64,000 nt of DNA, from positions 1 through 64,000 of the forward strand of contig JALIBN010000003.1 in the NCBI GenBank assembly GCA_030576275.1, read 5' to 3'. This DNA comes from Pseudomonadota bacterium. Its GTDB lineage: Bacteria > Pseudomonadota > Gammaproteobacteria > Nitrosococcales > Methylophagaceae. How positions within the stretch are numbered: the first letter of the stretch is position 1; each line of letters opens with the position of its first letter. The notes beneath the pieces were generated by a model that searched no databases, was not told where the DNA came from, and saw only the letters and a program-made list of their open reading frames with translations. Shown one piece after another: positions 9,011-16,877 of this stretch. The position numbers and the translations under genes are program-made.

Positions 9011-9292
9011 TTACTTTCTCTGTTTAATAACGGGTACTTTTCCTGAAATAATATAGGCATAAGCAATAACTTCAGCGACAACCCGATACAATAAGGGTGG
9101 AATTTCTTCACCTAGTTCTAATTCACTCAGCAATGCTGCCAACATCATATCTTCTTGTAACGGTACTCCGTGTTCTTTGGCGATACGAATAATTTCTTCT
9201 GCAATATCCCCCTCTCCTGATGCGGTGACTATAGGTGCATTTTCGCCATCATATTGCAGTGCAATAGCCTTTAATGGCTTATTTAAGCTCAT
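9011..9292 (-). CDS. Stand-alone FlhB C-terminal domain-like protein (FlhB2/FlhX type)
   Basis: The 93-residue product corresponds only to the cytoplasmic export-switch domain of FlhB/YscU: AIALQYDGENAPIVTASGEG, IAKEHGVPLQED and ELGEEIPPLLYRVVAEVIAY align with that domain in order. The membrane part and the NPTH autocleavage motif are absent. Such short FlhB paralogues occur in many flagellated proteobacteria and can partly replace the cleaved FlhB fragment. It overlaps the FliK-like gene by four bases, and FliK is the known trigger of the FlhB switch, so the pairing makes functional sense. Confidence 0.88.
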   Translation of the reverse strand: MSLNKPLKAIALQYDGENAPIVTASGEGDIAEEIIRIAKEHGVPLQEDMMLAALLSELELGEEIPPLLYRVVAEVIAYAYIISGKVPVIKQRK

Positions 9293-10905
9293 ACTGAAAT
9301 ATCCACGAATGAAGTTGCTTCTGCCTGATCTTGATTCTTTGCAAAGTTGTGCTTTACTTCATCACAGGTACAACTTATATGGCTAATCGACACATTTAGT
9401 TTTGCCAGCGTTGCATTTAACAATGGTATATTTTCTTCTAATAATTGTGCACTTTCAGCTCTTTCAGCTCTAATCACAACTTTGACATCTTGGCCATGCA
9501 AAGTAACATTGGCTTGTACTGCTCCTAAATTTTGAGTATCGAGGCAAAGTTTAACCTGCCAACTTTCATCATCATGTTCTGCCTGTTTTTTTTGCTGATC
9601 GATCTGCACCTGAAGGAAATCAACATTGTGCTTATCTTTAATAGGCAAATCAAATAACCAGCTGGCAGCCACATTACTTGCTTCAGGTTCTTTAAGCATG
9701 GATAGTTGATTGAATTGTAATTTTTTATGAACACTATCGACTTCTTTAAATAATGCCATCAACTCGGATAACTGCAAAGGTGCTTGCCGGCTAGCAGTCA
9801 CCATAGCTTGTTGCTGTTGAGAAAGTGATTTAGTCAATAATTGTATTAATGCCGTGGCTTGTTCTTGATTTGTGATAGCTGATAATACCGTTTGAGCCAC
9901 ACTATTTGGTGCAGGATTTTTCCCATACAATAAAACATTTAGTAACTGAGCAGGCGATTTACCCTGACTCAACAATGCCGATAGTACTTGTGCCGGCAGT
10001 TTATTGATAGGCTTGCCGTCTGACTGATTTTGTACCTGTGTAATAACCGCTTCTAAACTATTTAAGACTCTTGTGATATTTATCTTAAAATCCTGATTAA
10101 TTGCATTAGGCATTTTAAGTAACTTATTTTCTGTAAACACACCTGACGAAGATAATGCTTGTTTCAAGGCGTTCGTTTCCGTAACCGCAGATTTGTCTAA
10201 AGTATGTGCCACTAGTTGTTCAACGGCGGCTTGCACTGGAGTAGGTAATTGCTGTTTATTGACCGCAGTAAGCACTTTAGCTAAACGAGCCGGAGAAAGT
10301 GCTTGCGGTAGCATTCGTCGTAAGCTTTCAATAATAAGTTGTTCGCGTGATAGTGGTTGTTCTGGTCGTAATTGAATAGATAATGGCTTGATATTAACAA
10401 TATCCATCGTCAATTTATCACCGAGTTTGTAGGATTTTGAAAGTTGTGTGATATCGACATCAAACTGTTGAACTGCTGGCTTTATTTGTGACGAACTATT
10501 TGGCATAGCAGCTTGTACGAGTAGTCGGTTCTCAGCCAAAATCTTCACGACTTGTACCGCGATTTGTTGGCCCGCTTTTAAGTTTAATATTTCCGGTAAA
10601 CTTTTAGCCAAATTATCAAGTGCCATAGAGGCTTTTAGGCCCGGTGTTAAGGGAATGATTTTTAAGGCCAGTTTTCCTTGCTCAAGTACCACTTCAAGTT
10701 GTAACTTTTGGCCCGCCTGCAGATCAACCGGCGTGCGAATAGTCACTGAACTATCGGCTACTTTAATGGTGATAACTTCGCCAGCTACTGCTGGTTTAAC
10801 AACGGTTGATTCCAATCGCTGTCCGATCGCAATATCTGCTAATAATTTCTTAGGGATATCTTGAGTTAAACCGACAGAGCTTTGTACTGCTTGCTGAATA
10901 AACAC
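9289..10905 (-). CDS. Flagellar hook-length control protein FliK-like
   Basis: This long protein (538 residues) is rich in Gln, Ala, Leu and Ser with few aromatic residues in its middle, and has a C-terminal globular part (about 415-520) resembling the FliK hook-length domain (DDESWQVKLCLDTQNLGAVQ, then VTLHGQDVKVVIRAE). The N-terminal 170 residues contain two beta-rich segments. It probably measures hook or rod length and signals the FlhB switch. The start is a GTG without a convincing Shine-Dalgarno, so a start further in is possible. It lies back to back with the pentapeptide gene and is coupled to the FlhB-like gene. Confidence 0.75.
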   Translation of the reverse strand: MFIQQAVQSSVGLTQDIPKKLLADIAIGQRLESTVVKPAVAGEVITIKVADSSVTIRTPVDLQAGQKLQLEVVLEQGKLALKIIPLTPGLKASMALDNLAKSLPEILNLKAGQQIAVQVVKILAENRLLVQAAMPNSSSQIKPAVQQFDVDITQLSKSYKLGDKLTMDIVNIKPLSIQLRPEQPLSREQLIIESLRRMLPQALSPARLAKVLTAVNKQQLPTPVQAAVEQLVAHTLDKSAVTETNALKQALSSSGVFTENKLLKMPNAINQDFKINITRVLNSLEAVITQVQNQSDGKPINKLPAQVLSALLSQGKSPAQLLNVLLYGKNPAPNSVAQTVLSAITNQEQATALIQLLTKSLSQQQQAMVTASRQAPLQLSELMALFKEVDSVHKKLQFNQLSMLKEPEASNVAASWLFDLPIKDKHNVDFLQVQIDQQKKQAEHDDESWQVKLCLDTQNLGAVQANVTLHGQDVKVVIRAERAESAQLLEENIPLLNATLAKLNVSISHISCTCDEVKHNFAKNQDQAEATSFVDISV

Positions 10906-10962
10906 AATAACAACAGCCCACTTTTATTGAACACAATGCTAGTATAGCAAGATGACGAACCT

Positions 10963-11874
10963 ATGAATCAACACATCATGAAGCATCAAACAACATTATG
11001 GTATACACGAAGACATGGTCGCTCTGTCCGTGGACCTTTTGCTGAATCAGTGATCATTAATCATCTACTAATAGGACGTCTTAATGCCAATGATGAAGTC
11101 AGTTCAGATCAAATAAATTGGCAACTTATTTACGATAAATCTCACTTGCAGTCGAAGCATAATTTTTTAACCGAAGAGCAAGCTAAAAAATACCTCGATG
11201 AACGTGATGGTTTTGACCGCAGATACCCGCCCGAGGATGAAGATTCACTTATACCGGAACTTCGCCACAATACCCGTCGTACGGATGAAGATGACAGCGA
11301 CATTCAACGTCGAAGAATACGTAGCCTTATCATGCAAAAATTTCGGCAAGCAAAACAACCTGTTTTTTGGCCTCTTGTGATCACCTTTTCCATCATGACG
11401 GTGATTTTTGTTTTGACAATTATTTATGCTAAACCACTTCCTTCGCCACTAGGAAATTGTGATGATCCTGCTACTACAAACGTGAACTGGGCTAATTGCA
11501 TCAAGCCTCAATCAAATCTTCACGACAAAATACTCAGTAACGCACAATTGAGAAATAGTCAGTTAGTGGGTTCAAATATGATGAATACCACGCTCAGTAA
11601 TGCCGATATGGCTTATGCTGATTTACGCTTTACCAACCTAAGTTACAGTCAATTGCAAAATAGTCTATTACTGGGTGCTAATCTGAAAAATGCTGATTTG
11701 AGTTATGCCGATTTAAGTAATGCCAATTTATCGTATGCTGATCTTACTGGCGCCAATCTTGGTGGAAGCAAATTAGACAATACACGTTTTGATCATGCAA
11801 TTTGGATTGACGGCCTGATATGCGCACCGCAATCTATAGGACAATGTATTAATGCTGGGCGTGCAAAGCCCTAA
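10963..11874 (+). CDS. Membrane protein with GYF-like N-terminus and C-terminal pentapeptide repeats
   Basis: The N-terminal 60 residues (LWYTRRHGRSVRGPF and a following hydrophobic helix) look like a GYF_2-type protein-interaction module. A charged linker follows, with basic residues before one membrane segment (PVFWPLVITFSIMTVIFVLT, near 145). The C-terminal part, after a Cys-flanked stretch, has at least eight pentapeptide units of the A(D/N)Lxx type (ANLKNADLSYADLSNANLSY), forming a right-handed beta-helix. The topology suggests that the beta-helix is periplasmic. Function is unknown. It overlaps the end of the opposing DUF2238 gene by 26 bases. Confidence 0.75.
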   Translation: MNQHIMKHQTTLWYTRRHGRSVRGPFAESVIINHLLIGRLNANDEVSSDQINWQLIYDKSHLQSKHNFLTEEQAKKYLDERDGFDRRYPPEDEDSLIPELRHNTRRTDEDDSDIQRRRIRSLIMQKFRQAKQPVFWPLVITFSIMTVIFVLTIIYAKPLPSPLGNCDDPATTNVNWANCIKPQSNLHDKILSNAQLRNSQLVGSNMMNTTLSNADMAYADLRFTNLSYSQLQNSLLLGANLKNADLSYADLSNANLSYADLTGANLGGSKLDNTRFDHAIWIDGLICAPQSIGQCINAGRAKP

Positions 11875-12472
11875 GCTGACGATCATGGGTTCGACTTAAC
11901 ACTAACTGGGCAACAACACTGCCACAGAGAGCTAAAAACATATCCCATTGTGCATCCCAATTATCACCCTGAGTACCTAGAAAAGCTTCTGCGGCTTGCT
12001 CGTTAATAATCGCCGTCCACCACTCGATTAATTCATAACTAGCGCTAATTGCTAAGCTAATGGCACATGCTATTGCAAAGAGCCACTTACCTCGCTGTAA
12101 TGGTGATGTTCTTAAGAGTAATTCACGGCCGACAATCGCAGGTACCACCCCCTGCATAAAATGACCTAATCGGTCATAGTGATTGCGCGCCAAATCAAAT
12201 TCAATTTGAATCCAATCAAATAATGGGTTTTCCGCGTAGCTATAATAACCACCAATAATTAGAATCAAACCAAATATGGCTAATAATCTATAACTTAATA
12301 CGGTCAAAGGAAAGCGAAAAAAAGTACGCCATAACACTAGTAAACCAATCATCACCGGAAAGGTTTCTAATGTCCATGTCAAACGATCGGCAACGGGATC
12401 TATACCTGAAAATAACAAACTGACAAACAAAAAATAAAACCAGAATTGGGGTTCTCTAAATTGCGGAGTCAT
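11849..12472 (-). CDS. DUF2238 (YjdF-like) inner-membrane protein
   Basis: The 207-residue protein is strongly hydrophobic with about five or six predicted membrane segments. Family-like features are DRLGHFMQGVVPAIVGRELL, SYELIEWWTA and GTQGDNWDAQWDMFLALCG, which hold conserved polar residues (His, Glu, Asp) inside or between helices. DUF2238/YjdF proteins are widespread inner-membrane proteins of unknown function. It ends tail to tail with the pentapeptide gene, overlapping it, and lies six bases after apaG on the same strand, so it may be the last gene of a pgl-glk-apaG operon. Confidence 0.85.
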   Translation of the reverse strand: MTPQFREPQFWFYFLFVSLLFSGIDPVADRLTWTLETFPVMIGLLVLWRTFFRFPLTVLSYRLLAIFGLILIIGGYYSYAENPLFDWIQIEFDLARNHYDRLGHFMQGVVPAIVGRELLLRTSPLQRGKWLFAIACAISLAISASYELIEWWTAIINEQAAEAFLGTQGDNWDAQWDMFLALCGSVVAQLVLSRTHDRQLRALHAQH

Positions 12473-12477
12473 ATTAT

Positions 12478-12873
12478 TTAATGCAAAGTCTGTGGTGCTG
12501 CTAAAGTAAATGGGGGAATATCGACTTCAAAACGTTCTCCAGTATCATTAACCATTTTATAATGACCTTGCATCATCCCAACTGGCGTGTCCAACATGGC
12601 AGCGCTGGTATAGGTGAATTCTTCTTCTGGTGCGAGATAAGGATGAAGCCCCACGACACCATCTCCCTCCACTTCTTGCTCAATGCCATCACCACCGGTT
12701 ATTTTCCAGTAACGAGATATCAAACGTGCAGAATTAGATCCGGCATTTTTAATCGTAACCTTATAAGCAAATAAATAGCGTGCTTTTTCTGGATCTGATT
12801 CCTGAACCAGATAAGTAGCTTCGACATTTATCGCGATATTATTGTTCATTGTTTTTGTATTCTCATGCGTCAT
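12478..12873 (-). CDS. apaG: ApaG family protein
   Basis: The sequence matches ApaG over its whole length: YLFAYKVTIKNAGSNSARL, SRYWKITGGDG, EVEGDGVVG and PVGMMQGHYKMV mark the single fibronectin-like beta-sandwich. ApaG was linked to cobalt and magnesium efflux in Salmonella, but its molecular role is unsettled. The ATG at 12873 overlaps the glk stop by one base and has no Shine-Dalgarno. The second ATG, at 12849 (MNNNIAIN), has a GAG upstream and gives the usual family length of about 123 residues, so it may be the true start. Confidence 0.93.
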   Translation of the reverse strand: MTHENTKTMNNNIAINVEATYLVQESDPEKARYLFAYKVTIKNAGSNSARLISRYWKITGGDGIEQEVEGDGVVGLHPYLAPEEEFTYTSAAMLDTPVGMMQGHYKMVNDTGERFEVDIPPFTLAAPQTLH

Positions 12874-13859
12874 TATACAATTATTTTGCGTGCCAGTAAC
12901 CGCGCACCAAGTAGGCCTACTTTAGGCTGAATAATTAAATGAACAGGGATAATTTCCATTAATCGTTGCATACGACCTTTGTCGACAAAAGCATTAATAA
13001 ATTGCCCTTGTTTAAATCGTTCAATATTTTTTGCCGCGATGCCACCAGCAAGATATAAACCGCCACGTGGCGTGACAGTCAGCGCCAAATTACCCGCTTG
13101 AGCACCATAGATCTGAATAAATAAATCTAATGATTCTGATGCCAAGGAATCTTTTCGGTCATTGGCAAACTGACTGATCGCGGCGGCGGGATCTCCGGCC
13201 ATCATAGCTTGGCGAAGTAGAGGATTTTCATTTTTCTGTTGATAAGCGCGCAAAAACTCATAAATAGTGACTAACCCCATGCCCGACAAAACACGTTCAT
13301 AAGAAACATGACCAAAACGTTCAATGAGATGTTCGAGTAACAAAATCTGCTTGTTATCTGTCGGTGCGAAATCTGTGTGACCGCCTTCAGTCGACACAAT
13401 CTGCCAGCCATTAGCAACGGGGAATAACAGCGCTTGCCCTAATCCTGTTCCAGCGCCGATTACAGCCCGAGGCATCGTCCCATCGAATTGACCACGCTGT
13501 AGGGTAACTATTTCATCTTCAGCAAGACAGGCAATGCCATGAGCAACCGCTTCAAAATCATTACACAAATGTACATGTTCAATATTAAAGCTTTTAGCTA
13601 TATCATCGGCATTCAATTGCCAAGGCAAATTAGTAACATTGGCATCACGACCAGATACCGGGCCCGCCACAGCAAAACAGGCCCGTTCCACAACATAATC
13701 TTTAATCTGAGTTTGACCTAAAAACGCAGCCAAAATAAAATCAAAACTTTCAAACTGCTGGCTGACGTATTCTCGTTCCAACAATACGTCATCGTTTTCC
13801 ATCGTTAACTGCAATAACGTTTTAGTGCCACCGATATCTGCTGCCAGCACAGTTTTCAT
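12873..13859 (-). CDS. glk: Glucokinase
   Basis: This is a bacterial Glk-type sugar kinase of 328 residues. The N-terminal phosphate loop ADIGGTKT, the inner glucose-binding region FEAVAHGIA, the adenosine loop VIGAGTGLGQALLFP and the conserved STEGGHTDFAP segment are present. It phosphorylates glucose to glucose 6-phosphate in the cytoplasm. It lies three bases after pgl on the same strand, and the two would feed the oxidative pentose-phosphate or Entner-Doudoroff route; zwf and edd are not next to them. The length is typical of proteobacterial Glk. Confidence 0.95.
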   Translation of the reverse strand: MKTVLAADIGGTKTLLQLTMENDDVLLEREYVSQQFESFDFILAAFLGQTQIKDYVVERACFAVAGPVSGRDANVTNLPWQLNADDIAKSFNIEHVHLCNDFEAVAHGIACLAEDEIVTLQRGQFDGTMPRAVIGAGTGLGQALLFPVANGWQIVSTEGGHTDFAPTDNKQILLLEHLIERFGHVSYERVLSGMGLVTIYEFLRAYQQKNENPLLRQAMMAGDPAAAISQFANDRKDSLASESLDLFIQIYGAQAGNLALTVTPRGGLYLAGGIAAKNIERFKQGQFINAFVDKGRMQRLMEIIPVHLIIQPKVGLLGARLLARKIIV

Positions 13860-13862
13860 AAC

Positions 13863-14576
13863 TTATTGTTGACCTGCTGCCGCTTTATCCATGAACCAAT
13901 AATACTCGCCTTGCGGCGCTAAGCGTTGAACAGGAAGACCTTGTACGGCATCTGTTGTTATATCGCGAACAATCTCAGCTTTTGCCTCACCCGCAATAAA
14001 CACAATCACTTGCCTAGCAGCATTAATAGTTGGATAAGTGATCGTTACTCGCCATGACTCAAATTTTTCAACATATAAACTTGTTGTTTTCGTCGTAGCA
14101 TCTAATGCTGCGGTATCAGGAAACAAAGAAGCAATATGTCCATCAGGACCTAAACCCAGTAATACTAGATCTAAAGGTTGTTCTTGCAATATTTTTTTCA
14201 TTATTCGGCAATAGCGAATAGCTACTTCAGGTGCCACACCTTCTTCGGTCGGCATACGATGGACGTTTTCTTGTGGAATCGGCACATGATCAATCATGGC
14301 TTCGCGTACCATTTTAAAATTACTCTCATCATGACTGGGTAATACACAGCGCTCATCACCAAAAAACAAATGGACACGAGTCCAATCTATTTGTTCAACG
14401 TAGGGAGAAGTTGCTAATTTTTGATACAAACCTTTTGGAGTCGAACCACCAGCAAGTGCAACATAAAATACACCTCGTTTAGCAATCGCTGATCTTGCAG
14501 CACTAACAAACTGTTCTGCAGCTGCCTCAATAAGACTAGCCGCGTCGGCCAATATTTTTTGTTCCGCTTTCATCAT
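13863..14576 (-). CDS. pgl: 6-phosphogluconolactonase
   Basis: The 237-residue protein has the family signatures ALAGGSTPKGLYQKLA and LFFGDERCVLPSHDESNFKM, and GLGPDGHIASLFPD, as expected for the glucosamine-6-phosphate isomerase/6-phosphogluconolactonase fold. It hydrolyses 6-phosphogluconolactone to 6-phosphogluconate. It is the promoter-proximal gene of the pgl-glk-apaG set. The 270 bases upstream, before the broken glutamate-synthase-like gene, are AT-rich and without an open frame, and they probably contain its promoter. The shorter length and the SNF motif favour pgl over nagB. Confidence 0.95.
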   Translation of the reverse strand: MMKAEQKILADAASLIEAAAEQFVSAARSAIAKRGVFYVALAGGSTPKGLYQKLATSPYVEQIDWTRVHLFFGDERCVLPSHDESNFKMVREAMIDHVPIPQENVHRMPTEEGVAPEVAIRYCRIMKKILQEQPLDLVLLGLGPDGHIASLFPDTAALDATTKTTSLYVEKFESWRVTITYPTINAARQVIVFIAGEAKAEIVRDITTDAVQGLPVQRLAPQGEYYWFMDKAAAGQQ

Positions 14577-14850
14577 TACCCTCTATTTCTTACCAAACCG
14601 TTCATAATGCTGATATTTTTAATTATTCATATCGCTAACTCAAGCCAATCTAGGCATTAGAGAGGCTGGATGATAAACCTTCGTGACTCAAAATTACTAA
14701 TCCTATTTTCAAAAAAAACCGTGGAGCAATCCATCACCCTATAAAAAACGGGTCAAATAATGCCATCTAAAATGCTAGAAAGTGTAACTATTCTGTAACA
14801 ATTGAGTCTCATTTAATCGTTAAAAATAAGCACAATAAAATCAACCACAA

Positions 14851-16390
14851 CTAATCGCGATGCGCATACTCAGTCATCGTCTCAGGTTCAGGATAAAGTT
14901 CATCCATGCCTTTGGTATTTCCATCTCCCATGACAATACGAGCATGACTGCGGGTTAAGGCTCGCGGGTTTTTAACACCACAGGAATGGGCAATAATCCC
15001 CACTTCCTGGACCATATTTCCAACATAGCTGGCAACACGTATGGCTTTAGTTTGTGGATGCAAACCTCGTTGTAACTTCGGATTATGAGTAGTAATTCCA
15101 GTAGGACAGGTGTTCTTATTACACTGTAAAGCTTGAAAGCACCCTAAAGAAAACATAAAACCACGCGCGGTGGTAATAAAGTCAGCACCGAGACACAATA
15201 CCCAAGCAACGGCAGCAGGTGTAATCAACTTGCCTGCCGAAATAACAATAATCCTATCTCGCAAGCCATACTGTTTAAGTTTGTCGACCACCAACGGTAA
15301 GCTTTCGCGAATTGACATCCCTAAAGAATCGATGAGTGCCATCGGTGCCGAGCCAGTTCCGCCTTCTGCACCATCAAGGGTAATAAAATCTGGCGCGGAA
15401 TCTAAGCCACGTTTGCGAATGACACTAAACAACTGATCCGGCTGAATCGGTGCACCAACAACCATTTTAAAACCTGTCGATTTTCCGGTAACTTTGCGGA
15501 TATGATTAACCATATCTACTAGGTCATCAAAACTAGTAATGTCTACATGTCGATTGGAACTACGTGCATCTTTGCCAACTTGAGCTCCCCTAATCATAGC
15601 AATTTCTGCTGTAACTTTTTCACCAGGAAGAATACCGCCTTTACCAGGTTTGGCACCTTGACTCATCTTAATTTCAAACATTTTTACTTGCGGATGTGCC
15701 TCTATCTCAGTTAATTTAGTATCATCCAACTTACCATCGATATCACGTACACCATTTTTAGAGGTTCCAATCTAAAATATAATATCCGCATCACCTTCAA
15801 GATGATAAGGAAATAAGCCTCCCTCGCCGGTATTCATCCAACCACCCTGCGGCTTTCGCCCCAGCGGACAAACCCAATACCGCAGGCTTTGATATAGCCC
15901 CATAACTCATTCCCAAAATATTAATAAGCGAATCTGTCGTGTATGGCTCTAGACAATCAGCACCAATAGTCACAGGCGTAGGCGGCACAGCGTCTTGCCA
16001 CAAGGTTGGAAAAGCACAATTCACAAACAACAACATCCCCCGCCCATTAATATTATCAGTGGAGCCAAAAGTCACAGTACTATCAACATTTTTTGATGCC
16101 CGATACACCCATGATCGCTGCGCCCGATTAAAGGGTAATTCTTCACGATCCATGGCAAAGAAATACTGGCGAAAAAACTCGCCGACGTGCTCAAAGAAAT
16201 AACGAAAACGGCCAATAATAGGATAATTTCGACGAATCGTTTGCTGGGTCTGGCTAACGTCAATGATATATATAACAATAAGCCACAACACACCAAACCC
16301 TACAAGTAATATAAATAGAGCGGCTAACAACTCCATCGTCGTCGTCAAAAAACTAACTAGCCCTACCAGCAAACTATTCATGCTTTGCAT
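14851..16390 (-). pseudogene. FMN-binding glutamate synthase-like protein, broken by frameshift and nonsense codon
   Basis: Two ORFs are parts of one gene related to the GltB FMN/3Fe-4S domain. The upstream part has an N-terminal membrane helix and reaches LSAGAKAAG; the downstream part carries MFEIKMSQGAKPGKGGILPG, TLDGAEGGTGSAP and the Cys-rich CFQALQCNKNTCPTG. Between them, removing one extra G near 15842-15844 restores AGCWMNTGEGGLFPYHLEGD, and a TAG at 15772-15774 stands where this family has Gln (IIF*IGTSKNG). With one indel and one nonsense codon within about 75 bases, no full-length product of roughly 510 residues can be made. Intact members are thought to be glutamate synthase-like oxidoreductases. 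Confidence 0.88.
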
Positions 16391-16583
16391 TCCCTATTGA
16401 GTTATGAGGGATAATTCATGACTAACAATATAACAAGTACCTCAACAACTACTATAGTTTATTGATAAAGCTGAGTCCCGTTTATGAAATTCTGGGATTA
16501 TGCTCACCCATTCTAATCTTTATACATCTATTTCTATGCAGTGCTACAAAGGCATGTTGTTTTATAAAGAAGTTGAAGGCAAT

Positions 16584-16621
16584 AAAAAGCCCCAGTGACC
16601 TAAAAGACATTGGGGCTTTTT
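16584..16621. terminator. Bidirectional rho-independent terminator-like hairpin
   Basis: The arms AAAAAGCCCCA and TGGGGCTTTTT are perfect 11-base complements around a 16-base loop, giving a GC-rich stem flanked by A and T runs in both directions. It lies in the 340-base gap between the broken glutamate-synthase-like gene and tRNA-Ser; the rest of that gap holds only the tRNA terminator and no convincing gene. Confidence 0.8.
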
Positions 16622-16691
16622 ATTCATGGATAGCTAGATCTGAAATAAACATATTTGATATGTTTTATTGCCAGCTTTCATTAGTTTTAAA

Positions 16692-16725
16692 ACAACCAAG
16701 TCTCTTGAAAAAGAGGCTTGGTTGT
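16692..16725 (-). terminator. Terminator downstream of tRNA-Ser
   Basis: The inverted repeat ACAACCAAG(T)CTCTT / AAGAGGCTTGGTTGT forms a stem of about 14 pairs six bases after the tRNA 3' end. On the minus strand it is followed by TTTTAAAAC, giving a short U tract. It fits as the tRNA-Ser terminator. Confidence 0.8.
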
Positions 16726-16731
16726 AATATT

Positions 16732-16821
16732 TGGCGGAGAGCGAGGGATTCGAACCCTCGATAGGGATAAACCTATACACGCTTTCCAGGCGTGCGCCTT
16801 CAGCCACTCGGCCAGCTCTCC
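16732..16821 (-). tRNA. tRNA-Ser (anticodon GGA), CCA encoded
   Basis: On the minus strand the acceptor arm GGAGAGC pairs with GCTCTCC; discriminator G and an encoded CCA follow. The D-arm begins TGGCCGAGTGGC, the anticodon stem-loop reads CGCCTGGAAAGCG with GGA, a long variable arm (TATAGGTTTATCCCTATC) marks the serine class, and the T-loop is GGTTCGAATCC. It decodes UCC and UCU codons. The length is 90 bases. Confidence 0.97.
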
Positions 16822-16877
16822 ATAACGGTGAAAAAGGTTACATTAGATTGGCCATTCTGACAAACATCATTACATGG

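Noticed and set aside
15772-15774. In-frame TAG as a possible pyrrolysine codon
   Set aside because: The family has Gln here, a frameshift lies nearby, and nothing in the window suggests pyrrolysine use.
16462-16764. 100-codon plus-strand ORF
   Set aside because: It runs through two terminator hairpins and into the tRNA-Ser gene, so it is not coding.
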